From contig CALUUX010000043.1 in assembly GCA_944324085.1 (NCBI GenBank), forward strand, positions 50,491 to 114,490: a DNA stretch of 64,000 nucleotides. The letters run 5' to 3'. The position numbers and the translations under genes are program-made. Positions 24,531-33,785 of this stretch are shown here, in pieces; within the stretch, counting starts at the first letter, position 1; every line of letters begins with the position of its first letter. The notes beneath the pieces were generated by a model. The model saw only the letters and a list, made by a program, of their open reading frames with translations. It was not told the DNA's origin and did no database searches. This DNA is from an uncultured Mailhella sp. Lineage in GTDB: Bacteria; Desulfobacterota; Desulfovibrionia; Desulfovibrionales; Desulfovibrionaceae.

Positions 24531-25514
24531 ATGAAAACGCTCCTCAACATTCTGACGGACTGCTGGAAAGACGGGCATAAGGTCGCGCTCGGCATCTTTC
24601 GCTTCCTCATCCCCATCGTCATTCTGGTCAAGCTGCTGGAGGAAAGCGGACTCATTCCGTGGCTTTCCCTGCCGTTGCGCCCCGTCATGGATCTGATAGG
24701 CCTGCCCGCGGAACTGAGTCTGGCGTGGATATCCTGCGTGCTGGTGAGCATCTATTCCGGACTCATGGTGCTCATCGCCCTCGTGCCCCAGCTGCCCGAC
24801 CTTTCCGTAGCCCAGATGACGGTGTTCGGCGTGCTGGTGCTCATCGCCCACAGCATCATTCTGGAAGTTCGCATCGCCGGACAATGCGGCGCGGGCATGA
24901 CGTTCCAGTGTCTGTTGCGGCTCGTGGGAAGCGTGGTAGCGGCTTTCCTTCTGCATCTCATTCTCGACGGATTCGGCCTTCTTCAGGAAAAGGCGACCAT
25001 TCTTCTTTCCGCGCAGGCCACGAGCACCTGGGACGCCTGGCTGTTCCAGCAAATAAAAACGCTCGCGCAGATCTACGTCATCATCTGCGCCGTCATGCTT
25101 CTCCAGCGTTTTCTTGACGACTTTCACATTTCCGAATGGATGGGACGACTGCTCGGCCCCGTTCTCCGGCTGCTCGGCGTTTCCCCCAAGGCCGTTTCCA
25201 TCGTCGTCATCGGATTCACCATGGGTCTGCTCTACGGGAGCGGCGTGCTTATCAAAAACGCGCAGGAAGGCGCCATTTCCCGACGCGACGCCCTGTGCGC
25301 CATTTCTCTGCTGGGACTTTCCCATTCCCTTATCGAAGACACCCTGCTGCTCACCCTCATCGGCGGCAGTCTGTGGGGGCTGCTTGGCTTCAGACTGGCG
25401 TTCACGCTGGCCGTGGGAGCCCTCATCAACGCCTTCTGTCCGGCTTCGGCGTTTCGTTCAGACACGGAGGAAAACGATTCTCATGAAGAAGACTCTGTGG
25501 ATCAATGCCGGTGA
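24531..25514 (+). CDS. nucleoside-recognition (gate) domain membrane protein
   Basis: 327 residues with about eight membrane segments. Two gate-like halves are visible: residues about 15-130 (LGIFRFLIPIVILVKLLEESGLI...) and about 185-305 (WMGRLLGPVLRLLGVSPKAVSIVVIGFTMGLLYGSGVLI), as in SpmA/SpmB and nucleoside-recognition proteins. Substrate is unknown. The end overlaps the lpxB start by 32 bases, which couples the genes. No close family member has a settled role in Gram-negatives. Confidence 0.85.
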   Translation: MKTLLNILTDCWKDGHKVALGIFRFLIPIVILVKLLEESGLIPWLSLPLRPVMDLIGLPAELSLAWISCVLVSIYSGLMVLIALVPQLPDLSVAQMTVFGVLVLIAHSIILEVRIAGQCGAGMTFQCLLRLVGSVVAAFLLHLILDGFGLLQEKATILLSAQATSTWDAWLFQQIKTLAQIYVIICAVMLLQRFLDDFHISEWMGRLLGPVLRLLGVSPKAVSIVVIGFTMGLLYGSGVLIKNAQEGAISRRDALCAISLLGLSHSLIEDTLLLTLIGGSLWGLLGFRLAFTLAVGALINAFCPASAFRSDTEENDSHEEDSVDQCR

Positions 25515-26637
25515 AATTTCCGGCGACCTTCAGGGCGGCGCGCTGCTCTCCGCCCTGCGCGACGTCGCGCCGAAAGATTCCCTGCGCGTCGTGGGCATGG
25601 GCGGCGAAAACCTGGCTCGCGCGGGGCAGGAAAATCTGCTGCGCGTGGAAGAACTTTCCGTCATGGGCATTGTGGAAGTGCTCGCCAGCCTGCCGCGCGC
25701 CTTCAAGCTGCTGCGCCGCATCCGACGCGAAATGGAACGCGTCCGTCCCGACGCCGTGCTGCTCATCGACGCGCCGGAATTCAACTTCCGCGTGGCGAAA
25801 ATCGCCCACGGCATGGGAATTCCCGTGTATTATTTCATTCCGCCCAAAGTCTGGGCGTGGCGCACGGGCCGCGTGAAATTCCTGCGGGAACACGTCCGCC
25901 GCATTTTCTCCATCCTTCCCTTTGAGGTGGATTTCTACCGCCAGCACGGCATGGACGTGACGTACGTGGGCAACCCGCTGGTCGATCTTGTGGACTACGA
26001 AAACATCCGGGACGTCACTCCCTCGCCACGACGCATAGGGCTCATGCCCGGCAGCCGGCGCAAGGAAGTGGAGTCGCTTCTGCCCGCGTTCGCCGGAGCG
26101 GCCCGCATTCTCCTCAGAAAATTTCCAGGCCTTGAGTTTCACTGCATACGATCCTCGAATTTTTCCGAAGAGTACCTGCGTTCCCTCTGGGATTGCGACA
26201 TCCCGCTGACCATGCATGACGGGCAGGACCGCTATCGTCTCATGCGCTCGTTTTACTGCGTCATGGCCGCGTCCGGCACGGCCACGCTGGAAACGGGACT
26301 GGCGGGAGTGCCCACGCTGGTGGCCTACAAGGTTTCCCCTCTCTCCTACTGGATAGGTCTCCACGTGCTGAAGGTAAAGTGGATAAGCCTGACCAATCTC
26401 ATCATGAATCGCACGGTTTTTCCCGAGCACATCGAAAAAAACGCCGATCCCGAACCGCTCGCGAGGCGCATGGAAGACTGGCTTTCCCATCCGGAAAAGC
26501 TGAACGACATCATCGCCGATCTGAAGGAACTGCGCGAACGCTGCGGCGCGCCAGGCAGCGCGCGACGAGCGGCGGCCGCCCTGTGTCTGGAACTCTTCCC
26601 TTCCCTCGCCGAAAGGGAAGAAGAACGTCGCGGCTGA
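25483..26637 (+). CDS. lpxB: lipid-A-disaccharide synthase
   Basis: 384 residues. WINAGEISGDLQGGAL at the N-terminus, VLLIDAPEFNFRVAK, YFIPPKVWAWR, YVGNPLVD, LMPGSRRKEV and MAASGTATLETGLAGVPTLVAYK are the classical LpxB series. It joins UDP-2,3-diacylglucosamine and lipid X in the inner leaflet. GGAGG precedes the ATG, which lies inside the upstream membrane gene. Together with lpxC at 35229 it shows a lipid A-bearing outer membrane. Confidence 0.96.
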   Translation: MKKTLWINAGEISGDLQGGALLSALRDVAPKDSLRVVGMGGENLARAGQENLLRVEELSVMGIVEVLASLPRAFKLLRRIRREMERVRPDAVLLIDAPEFNFRVAKIAHGMGIPVYYFIPPKVWAWRTGRVKFLREHVRRIFSILPFEVDFYRQHGMDVTYVGNPLVDLVDYENIRDVTPSPRRIGLMPGSRRKEVESLLPAFAGAARILLRKFPGLEFHCIRSSNFSEEYLRSLWDCDIPLTMHDGQDRYRLMRSFYCVMAASGTATLETGLAGVPTLVAYKVSPLSYWIGLHVLKVKWISLTNLIMNRTVFPEHIEKNADPEPLARRMEDWLSHPEKLNDIIADLKELRERCGAPGSARRAAAALCLELFPSLAEREEERRG

Positions 26638-26761
26638 CAACGACGCGAGGCGAGATCCTTTCGCCGCGGGAGAAAGACGTTCACCGCAAAAACGAGGAAC
26701 GCTCCTGATCATGGCTCGCGCGCGCCGTCGCTCTCGACCGTCGGAACTCGCCGCGTAAAAA

Positions 26762-27703
26762 TCATTGCGGCCTAGAAGAGGCGCGAAGTCTCGCTCCGCG
26801 CCTCTCCAAGCGTCGCCCAAGAAACGCCCAGAAGCAGGACACGCCAAGATACATGGCCGCCGTAACGAGCCACAATTCAAAGGTCATGCGGGAAACGGCC
26901 ATAACTTCAAGGCTCTGAAACGTCAGCTCCGGCAGAGAAATGGCCGAAGCCAGAGCCGTTTCCTTGAACACGGAAATGCATTGCCCCGTGAGCGGAGGAA
27001 CCATGACGCGGAACGCCTGTGGCGCGATAATCCAGCGCAGCTGTTGCCAGCCGTTCATTCCCAGGGAGGCCGAAGCGTCCCACTGCGTGCTGTCCACGGC
27101 TTCCAGAGCTCCGCGCACGATTTCCGCCACATACGCCCCGGAATAGAGCCCCAGCGTCAACACGGCCGCGGCCATGCGATCCGTCTGTCCAGGGGGCGCG
27201 AACAACGCGGCAACCAGAGAACGCCCCCACGCCGGCAGGGAAGCCACGGCGTCTTCCAGACGCAGAAAAGGTTCGGTAAAAAAGGATCCAGCAAAAAAAT
27301 AGACAAGAAAAAGCAGCACCAGCGGAGGCGTGTTCCGCAACACCGTAATGTACAACGCGGCGGGCCATGCCGCCAGACCGCGCTGACGGGCGGAAAGCGC
27401 GCCCACGATTCCGCCGGAAACAAGCGCCACAAGCAAAGACCAGAACCCCAGTCGCAGCGTGCCGAAAAGCCCCTGAAGCAGCATGCCCGCCCGCCACGCG
27501 CCGGAGGCGTCGCGGGAAACGACGTACGGCCAGAGCGCGCTCCAGTCCCAGGCGTGCCTGGTCACGCTCGCGGAACGCCAGCAAAACGCCACCGCAAGAA
27601 ACACGGCGGTCAACGCCAGAACGGCGTCCCACGAGTTCAGCTGTCTCCAGCCGCGCGCTCCGCTGTGACCGGGGATGCGGTTCAGTTGAGTCTGCTCTGC
27701 CAT
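26762..27703 (-). CDS. polar amino acid ABC transporter permease
   Basis: 313 residues with about six membrane segments. The HisM/GlnP-type signature is visible: YITVLRNTPPLVLLFLVYF, GLYSGAYVAEIVRGALEAV, then QWDASASLGMNGWQQLRWIIAPQAFRVMVPPLTGQ (EAA loop). It is the last gene of a three-gene set with the binding protein and a second permease; its start lies inside the end of the binding-protein gene (22 bases). Confidence 0.93.
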   Translation of the reverse strand: MAEQTQLNRIPGHSGARGWRQLNSWDAVLALTAVFLAVAFCWRSASVTRHAWDWSALWPYVVSRDASGAWRAGMLLQGLFGTLRLGFWSLLVALVSGGIVGALSARQRGLAAWPAALYITVLRNTPPLVLLFLVYFFAGSFFTEPFLRLEDAVASLPAWGRSLVAALFAPPGQTDRMAAAVLTLGLYSGAYVAEIVRGALEAVDSTQWDASASLGMNGWQQLRWIIAPQAFRVMVPPLTGQCISVFKETALASAISLPELTFQSLEVMAVSRMTFELWLVTAAMYLGVSCFWAFLGRRLERRGARLRASSRPQ

Positions 27704-28491
27704 GCGTCGGATTTAAACCAGTAGTCGCGGCGTTCCTGAAGCCAGCCCTCTTCTTCCACCAGACGAATCCAGCTGTCGAACACGTTGAGGGTGTCGAAAT
27801 CGCCCTTGGGAACGGCAAACGCCACAGGCTGCATGGCGAGTCCCGTTTCAAATTTCTGCACCAGCGCGTCGCCGTGTTTCAACGTTTCCATGGCGGGGAG
27901 CGGCGCGCTGGACACAAAGGCGTGGGCCCGGCCGGAAAGCACTTCCTCCACGGCGGGAGCCTCGTCGTTGAACATGCGCAGCGACGCCTTCGGGAACAGT
28001 TTCGCCGCCGCGGCCGCGGCCGTGGTGCCGGTGCGCACGGCAATGATCACGCCTTCGTCGTTCAAGTCCTCAATCTTGGAAATGGACGCCGACTTTTCCC
28101 GATTCAGCGTCAGATCGACATAGGCGTGGTCGTAGGGAATGGAAAAATTCACGGTCAGCATGCGCTGCGGCGTGACGCTCATGCTCCCTATGATGACGTC
28201 GAACTTGCCGGAAAGCAGCGCGGGAATAATGCCGTCCCAGCTGGTGGGCACCAGCTGAAGCTTCACGCCGAGATCCGAGGCCAGCCTTTCCGCCACGTCG
28301 ATTTCAAAACCGATATATTTTCCTTCCTTGTCCTGCATGGCCCACGGAACAAAGGAAGAAAAGCCGACCCGCAGCGCGCCGCGGCGCACGACTTTTTCTA
28401 TGACGGATTCGCGAGGATCCGCGTGCCCCGCGGAAGGCAGACAGAACGACAACCCCAGAGCCAGAAGAAAAACGGCAAGTGCATGTTTCAT
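27682..28491 (-). CDS. polar amino acid ABC transporter substrate-binding protein
   Basis: About 269 residues. Signal peptide (KHALAVFLLALGLSFCLPSAGHAD), then a bacterial SBP family 3 domain: LRVGFSSFVPWAMQDKEGKYIGFEIDVA, WDGIIPALLSGKFDVIIGSMSVTPQR and AVRTGTTAAAAAA. Binds a polar amino acid in the periplasm; the ligand cannot be told. AGGAG precedes the ATG at 28491, which overlaps the stop of the upstream permease gene by four bases. Confidence 0.94.
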   Translation of the reverse strand: MKHALAVFLLALGLSFCLPSAGHADPRESVIEKVVRRGALRVGFSSFVPWAMQDKEGKYIGFEIDVAERLASDLGVKLQLVPTSWDGIIPALLSGKFDVIIGSMSVTPQRMLTVNFSIPYDHAYVDLTLNREKSASISKIEDLNDEGVIIAVRTGTTAAAAAAKLFPKASLRMFNDEAPAVEEVLSGRAHAFVSSAPLPAMETLKHGDALVQKFETGLAMQPVAFAVPKGDFDTLNVFDSWIRLVEEEGWLQERRDYWFKSDAWQSRLN

Positions 28492-29288
28492 GAACGCTCC
28501 TTTCGTTCCAGAAGCCGGGCAGGAACGCTGACCAGCGACGTGAGGACAAGATAAACGGCCGCAGCCAGCAGCCACAATTCAAAACTGAGAAACGTGTCGG
28601 TAATGACCACGCGGGTGCGCATGGTAAGATCGGCCACGGCTATGGCGCTCACCAGCGAGGTGTCCTTGATGAGCGACACCATCTGCCCCGCAAGCGCGGG
28701 CAGCGACTGCCGCAACGCCTGAGGAACCACCACCAGCCTGGCCGCCATGCCCAAAGGCATGCCGAGACTGAGCGCAGCCTCCCACTGCCCCCGCGGCACA
28801 CTCATGACGCCCGCCCGAAAAATTTCCGCGATATACGCGCCCTCAAAAAGTCCGAGGGAAAGCACCGCCGCCGTGAACGGCCCGACGCCCAGAACCGGAG
28901 CGGCCACAAAATACACCATGAAAAGCTGCATGAGCAGCGGCGTGTTGCGCAAAAGCCCCAGCGACATCGACGCCAGCAGACGCGCCACCGGAGACGAGGA
29001 AAAACGCATGACCGCAAGAACGCCTCCCCAGACCAGCGACAGCGCAAGGCTGGCCAGCGTCAGCCGGAACGTCACGCCAAGAGCTTCCAGCAACGCCCCC
29101 GGCCGAAAGGAACCTTCTTCCCACGAGCCGACGTATCGCCACACGCGGTACCATTGCCAGCGGTACTGCTCCGACGCGGCGTCCACGAACCACCAGACAA
29201 GCGCGAGCATAAGCGCAAGCAGCAGCGCGGGCCTCCACAGGGCCCGTATCCGTTGCCTTCTGGCAAAAAGAACGCACGCGTCAGGCAT
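28488..29288 (-). CDS. polar amino acid ABC transporter permease (second subunit)
   Basis: 266 residues. Membrane segments near residues 20-40, 75-95 and onward; LGLLRNTPLLMQLFMVYF, GLFEGAYIAEIFRAGVMSV and ALSLGMPLGMAARLVVVPQALRQSLPALAGQ give the same HisM/GlnP signature as the partner permease, so the channel is probably a heterodimer. First of three translationally coupled genes. No ATPase gene is adjacent on either side. Confidence 0.93.
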   Translation of the reverse strand: MPDACVLFARRQRIRALWRPALLLALMLALVWWFVDAASEQYRWQWYRVWRYVGSWEEGSFRPGALLEALGVTFRLTLASLALSLVWGGVLAVMRFSSSPVARLLASMSLGLLRNTPLLMQLFMVYFVAAPVLGVGPFTAAVLSLGLFEGAYIAEIFRAGVMSVPRGQWEAALSLGMPLGMAARLVVVPQALRQSLPALAGQMVSLIKDTSLVSAIAVADLTMRTRVVITDTFLSFELWLLAAAVYLVLTSLVSVPARLLERKERS

Positions 29289-29301
29289 GGCCGGCTCCGT
29301 C

Positions 29302-30015
29302 TCAGTGACTCAGGGAAGTCTGTTTGAGCGACGACCCCTCTTCCAGCTTCTGACGAACGGAACGGCCGTCCGGAGCCTGCGTCATCGTGCTCTGTCCCTG
29401 AAGAAATTCCATGACGTTGCTTTCCTTAAGCTCGCCGCCCGAAGCGTCATTGCGCACGCTCACCCGACCGTAGACATGATCCAGCACCATAAGAACGTAC
29501 GGCTTCAAAACTGGCGTTTTCAGGTCGATAATGACGAGGTAATATTCCCGAAAGCGTTTCGGCGTATCGGAATAGCCGGAGCGGCACAAGACCAGCCAGT
29601 CGTCCACGCCGTCGTTGTTCCAGTCGGTCACGGCCACAAGCTCCAGCAGCACGCGGTTCATGCCCTGCTCGATGACGGCCTTGTTGTCTTCATAGCGAAT
29701 CTTCGCGTCGGGCGTGAGCATGGCCCGAAACGTGGACGGCACGGGCATGCGGGCGTCGGGAAAACGAAAGGCCGGCGACAATCTGTTCACCAGCGTCTTT
29801 CCCGCGTCGGAAGGACGGGAGGGAAACATCGACGAATACCAGTCGCCGTTCTTGTCCACGATGGTCTTCTTAAGCATCACCGGACGCATGGCCCGGGACA
29901 TGGCCACAAACTGCCCGCCGTCCAGAGCTTCCACCATGCGGCAGTCCCGGGGCGCGCACCCCGAAAGAACGAAAAGACACGCCGCCAGGGCGAGGCAGGC
30001 ATAACGCTTGTACAT
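29302..30015 (-). CDS. putative lipoprotein of unknown function
   Basis: 237 residues. N-terminus CLALAACLFVLSGCAPRD is a lipoprotein signal with an LSGC lipobox, Cys at residue 20. The mature part has VTDWNNDGVDDWLVLCRSGY, which looks like a calcium-binding FG-GAP or dockerin-like D-x-[DN]-x-D loop, and a basic/polar C-terminus. I do not recognise the family. It lies 13 bases upstream of the second permease gene and on the same strand, so it may be co-transcribed. Confidence 0.75.
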   Translation of the reverse strand: MYKRYACLALAACLFVLSGCAPRDCRMVEALDGGQFVAMSRAMRPVMLKKTIVDKNGDWYSSMFPSRPSDAGKTLVNRLSPAFRFPDARMPVPSTFRAMLTPDAKIRYEDNKAVIEQGMNRVLLELVAVTDWNNDGVDDWLVLCRSGYSDTPKRFREYYLVIIDLKTPVLKPYVLMVLDHVYGRVSVRNDASGGELKESNVMEFLQGQSTMTQAPDGRSVRQKLEEGSSLKQTSLSH

Positions 30016-30067
30016 GATTCTACCTTCTTTGCTACATTGGCCGGAACGCGGGACGTCCGCGTCCGTT

Positions 30068-30085
30068 TCGCGCGACGCCGCGCGA
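30068..30085 (-). terminator. hairpin after nth
   Basis: TCGCGCG-acgc-CGCGCGA, a seven-base perfect stem five bases past the nth stop. On the minus strand it is followed only by AAAC, so termination is doubtful. Confidence 0.3.
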
Positions 30086-30090
30086 GAAAG

Positions 30091-30768
30091 TCACCCCTGA
30101 GCCGAACGACCGGAAGCGTCGGTCGACTTCACGCCGTTGCGGGGGCAAAGCGGGGAAAGTTCGCACGTCCCGCAGGAAGGTTTGCGCGCGTCGCACACGT
30201 CGCGCCCGAACCAGACCAGGCGATGGTTCACGTCTCCCCACTCTTCCCGGGGGAAAAGTTTAATGAGATCCTGTTCTATTTTGACCGGATCGGTATTCTT
30301 CGTCAGCCCGAGGCGGAAAGACAGGCGTTTGACGTGCGTGTCCACGGCCAGCCCCTGATTGATGCCGAACCCGCCCCAGAGCACCACATTGGCGGTCTTT
30401 CGCGCCACGCCGGGCAGCGTGACGAGCTCCTCAATGGTGCGAGGCACTTCGCCGCCGAACACGTCCGTCACCCGCCTGGCCGCGCCGATGAGATTTTTCG
30501 CCTTGCTGTGATAAAAGCCCGCCGCATGTATCACGTCTTCGAGTTCCTCCTGCGAGGCCCCGGCCAGAGACGCGGGATCGGGCCAGCGGCGGAACAGCTC
30601 CGGCGTAATGGTGTTCACTCTGGCGTCGGTGCATTGGGCGGCCAGCACCGTGGCCACCAGCAGCTCCCACGGATTTTCGTGAACGAGCATGGTCTCCGTC
30701 ACGGGATACCGTTTTTTCAAAAGCTCCAGCACGGCCATGGCGCGATTCGCCTTTTCCGTCCTTTTCAT
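30091..30768 (-). CDS. nth: endonuclease III
   Basis: About 225 residues. Helix-hairpin-helix LPGVARKTANVVLWGG with the catalytic Lys, catalytic Asp in VDTHVKRLSFRLGL, and a C-terminal [4Fe-4S] loop CDARKPSCGTCELSPLC (CX6CX2CX5C). Base-excision repair of oxidised pyrimidines. I chose the ATG at 30768 with GGAGG upstream; the frame is open to 30942 but without signals. Confidence 0.96.
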   Translation of the reverse strand: MKRTEKANRAMAVLELLKKRYPVTETMLVHENPWELLVATVLAAQCTDARVNTITPELFRRWPDPASLAGASQEELEDVIHAAGFYHSKAKNLIGAARRVTDVFGGEVPRTIEELVTLPGVARKTANVVLWGGFGINQGLAVDTHVKRLSFRLGLTKNTDPVKIEQDLIKLFPREEWGDVNHRLVWFGRDVCDARKPSCGTCELSPLCPRNGVKSTDASGRSAQG

Positions 30769-31052
30769 CGGATTATCCTCCGCCCTGCGCATCCTCATTG
30801 AAAGACGCCCCGCGTTGCCGACGGGCGTTTTCGTTTTTCCGACTCCCGCAATCCGACGGATCGGGCGACCGTCCGCTCTCGACGACGGTCCAGGACTCGA
30901 AAAGCAATGCCCTGTTCTGCCATAATATCGCCCGACGGGCAAGAAAGCCCGCCTCCGGGGAAGAGCATACTTGTCAAAGCCCCCTGAGTGCCGTTAAAAA
31001 CAGAGGAAACCCCATGCCGAGCGGCATGCGAATCAACCCTACGGAGCCAAGC

Positions 31053-31997
31053 ATGATTCACCTTTCCGGTTCTCTCGCCTTTGACCGCATCATGACCTTT
31101 CCCGGCCACTTCGAAGATCATATTCTCCCGGAAAAACTTCACTTTCTGAACGTTTCCTTCCCCATTGACCGTCTTGAGGAAAAAATGGGCGGCACGGCCG
31201 GAAACATCGCCTATTCGCTCGCCCTGCTCAACGAGCGTTCCGCCATCTACAGCGCGGTGGGCAAAGACTTTGCCGAATACGGTCGACGTCTCGCCTCCAT
31301 GGGCATCGACCTCGACGGCGTGAAAATCGACGACAATGACTTTACCGCCTGCTGCTACATCATGACCGACAAAAGCAGCAACCAGATCAACGCCTTTTCG
31401 TCTTCGGCCATGAAAACGCCCGCCTTCCCGGACAAGACGCCCGCCGTGACCAAGGGTGACTGGGGCCTCGTCGCTCCCGGCAACGTGGACGACATGGTAA
31501 ATCTGCCCGCCTTCTACAGGGAACGCGGCATCCCCTATATTTTCGATCCCGGCCAGCAGATCACGGTGCTCGGCGGAGATCAGCTCGCCTCCGGTCTCAC
31601 CGGCGCCCATATCCTCATCGGCAACGACTACGAGATCGAACGCATCGAAAAGCTGACCGGACTCAGCCGCGACGCCCTGCTCGACCGCGTGGAATTTCTC
31701 ATCGTCACCTTCGGCGGCAAGGGTTCCGTCATTCTCCACAAGGGCGCGCGTCCCTATGAAATTCCCGCCGTGCCGGTCGAAAACGTTTCCGACCCCACCG
31801 GCGCGGGCGACGCGTACCGCGCGGGCCTGCTCAAGGGCCTGCACAGCGGCATGGGCATAGCTTTTTCGGCTCGCCTCGGCACCGTGACCGCCAGCTTCTG
31901 CGTGGAACAGTACGGCACGCAGCTTCACTCCTTCACGCCGGAAGCGTTTCAGGCGCGCTATGAAGCCTCCTTCGGCCCCATGCCCGTGCTGAACTGA
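31053..31997 (+). CDS. PfkB-family carbohydrate kinase
   Basis: 314 residues. N-terminal GSLAFDRIMTFPGHF, GGTAGNIAYSLALL (substrate loop), and C-terminal VSDPTGAGDAYRAGLLKG with the anion-hole GAGD and catalytic Asp. The closest style is the ribokinase/adenosine kinase branch. Nucleoside or sugar substrate unknown; the adenine deaminase gene next door (convergent) gives a hint toward purines. The ATG at 31053 has CGGAG upstream; an in-frame ATG at 31014 with GAGG is an alternative. Confidence 0.9.
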   Translation: MIHLSGSLAFDRIMTFPGHFEDHILPEKLHFLNVSFPIDRLEEKMGGTAGNIAYSLALLNERSAIYSAVGKDFAEYGRRLASMGIDLDGVKIDDNDFTACCYIMTDKSSNQINAFSSSAMKTPAFPDKTPAVTKGDWGLVAPGNVDDMVNLPAFYRERGIPYIFDPGQQITVLGGDQLASGLTGAHILIGNDYEIERIEKLTGLSRDALLDRVEFLIVTFGGKGSVILHKGARPYEIPAVPVENVSDPTGAGDAYRAGLLKGLHSGMGIAFSARLGTVTASFCVEQYGTQLHSFTPEAFQARYEASFGPMPVLN

Positions 31998-32012
31998 ACT
32001 CCACCGTCATTG

Positions 32013-32044
32013 CGGCCCGCGGCCCCGTTCCGCGGGCCGTTTTT
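32013..32044 (+). terminator. Rho-independent terminator after the PfkB gene
   Basis: Ten-base perfect stem (CGGCCCGCGG / CCGCGGGCCG), seven-base loop, five T. It is 16 bases past the stop and lies directly before the 3' end of the convergent adenine deaminase gene. Confidence 0.92.
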
Positions 32045-32056
32045 CATTCCAACGGC

Positions 32057-33784
32057 CTACCGATCCGCGTCCACGTCCACAAACGCAAAACGCTCCACGT
32101 CAAACAGGCCCCGGGCCGTGAGCTTGATGCGGGGAATGACCGGCAACGCAAGAAAACTGAGCGTCATGAAGGCGTCCGCGCCTTCCCAGATATGATAATG
32201 CGACGAGGCCAGCTTCAGAAGCTCGTTCAGCCGGGCGGAAACCTCCTCCGCGGGACGCTCGCTCATCAGACCGCCCACGGGAAGAGGCAATGAAGCCAGC
32301 AGTCGGGATTCTGACACCATGACTATGCCGCCCTGCATGCGTTCCACTTCGCGCACGGCGCAGAGCATGTCGTTCTCATTATCGCCGGCCACCACAATAT
32401 TATGGGAATCGTGGGAAATGGTTGTGGCTATCGCCCCGTTTCTCAGACCATAACGGCCGTCGAGCAAGCCTACCCCCATCTTGCCCGTGGCGTGATGCCG
32501 TTCCAGAACGGCGATTTTCAGCAGACCGGGGTTGCGGGCAAGTTCCACCTCGCCGTCGGCTTCCGTGACCACGGAGCGCACCAGGCAATCCGTGATGAGC
32601 GAATGCGCCTGCACGCCGATGACGCGCGCCTTGCCGGAAGGCACCTTCACCGAAAACGGACGTTCGGGCAGCGGCGCCAGATTGACGCTGAAGCACAGTT
32701 CTCCGGGATCGACCATGGAAAAGGACCGCAAGGTTCGGCCGTCCCTGGCCACCAGCTCGCCGCCGGCCCAGCAGGACAACACGCGGAAATCCTTGAGATC
32801 CTCCACCAGCACAAGATCGGCGCGCCTCCCCGGGGCGATGCCTCCCCTGTCGCGCAGGCCGTAACACTCCGCGGCGTTGAGCGTGGCCATGCGCACCGCG
32901 CTCACAGGATCGAGGCCGAAACGCACGGCCATGCGCACGTTATTGATGATGTGTCCCCGCTCAAGAATGTCGGAAGGCTGCCTGTCGTCGGTGCAGAACA
33001 GACAACGACGCTGATTGCCGGGCGTGAGACCGGGCAGAAGCCGCAACAGATCCCGCGAGGCCGACCCCTCACGCAACAATACGTACATGCCGCAGGCCAC
33101 GCGCCTTTCCAATTCCTCCACCGTGGTGCACTCATGATCGGTGCTCACGCCAAGTGCCGCGCACGCTTCCAGGTCCCGCTCCGAAACCATCGGAGAATGA
33201 CCGTCTATCACCTTGCCGGCGGCCAGCGTTCTTTCCATTTTTTCCAGCACGTCGGCGTCGCCGGAAATCAATCCGGGCACGTTCATCATTTCCGCCAGAC
33301 CGCCCACGTCCGGATCCGCGAGCAACGGCGCGATATCATCGGCGCGAAGGTCGGCGCCGGCGTCTTCCACAGGCAACGCGGGCACGCAGGAAGGCAGCAT
33401 GACGCGCACGTCCAGAGGCAGATCCCGCGACGCCTCCAGCATGTATCGTATGCCGGCCATGCCCTTCACGTTGGCTATCTCGTGAGGGTCGGCCACAACG
33501 GTGGTGGTGCCGAACGGGAGCACCAGTTCCGCAAAACGCGCCGGACAAAGCATGGACGATTCGATATGAACGTGCCCGTCAATGAGACCGGGAAGGAGCC
33601 AGCGCCCCCCGCCGTCCACGACCTCGCGAGCTTCAAGGCCGCCAAAGCCGACAATGCGTCCCTGTCCCACGCTGACGGAGCCCTCGCGAATCTCCCCGCT
33701 GAACACATCCACGATGCGAACGTTGTCAATGCGCGTATCGACGGGCGCGCGCCCCGTGGCCATAGCCCAAAACTCTCTGTTCAT
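32057..33784 (-). CDS. ade: adenine deaminase
   Basis: 575 residues. Amidohydrolase metal motif GLIDGHVHIESSML at about residue 65, TTVVADPHEIANVKG, the VDHECTT-like STDHECTTVEEL, CTDDRQPSDI and C-terminal ATTISHDSHNIVVAGDNENDM are characteristic of Ade (YerA/AdeC type). Converts adenine to hypoxanthine with a bimetal centre. The ATG at 33784 lies one base after the MFS gene stop, so they are co-transcribed. Confidence 0.95.
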   Translation of the reverse strand: MNREFWAMATGRAPVDTRIDNVRIVDVFSGEIREGSVSVGQGRIVGFGGLEAREVVDGGGRWLLPGLIDGHVHIESSMLCPARFAELVLPFGTTTVVADPHEIANVKGMAGIRYMLEASRDLPLDVRVMLPSCVPALPVEDAGADLRADDIAPLLADPDVGGLAEMMNVPGLISGDADVLEKMERTLAAGKVIDGHSPMVSERDLEACAALGVSTDHECTTVEELERRVACGMYVLLREGSASRDLLRLLPGLTPGNQRRCLFCTDDRQPSDILERGHIINNVRMAVRFGLDPVSAVRMATLNAAECYGLRDRGGIAPGRRADLVLVEDLKDFRVLSCWAGGELVARDGRTLRSFSMVDPGELCFSVNLAPLPERPFSVKVPSGKARVIGVQAHSLITDCLVRSVVTEADGEVELARNPGLLKIAVLERHHATGKMGVGLLDGRYGLRNGAIATTISHDSHNIVVAGDNENDMLCAVREVERMQGGIVMVSESRLLASLPLPVGGLMSERPAEEVSARLNELLKLASSHYHIWEGADAFMTLSFLALPVIPRIKLTARGLFDVERFAFVDVDADR

Positions 33785-33785
33785 G

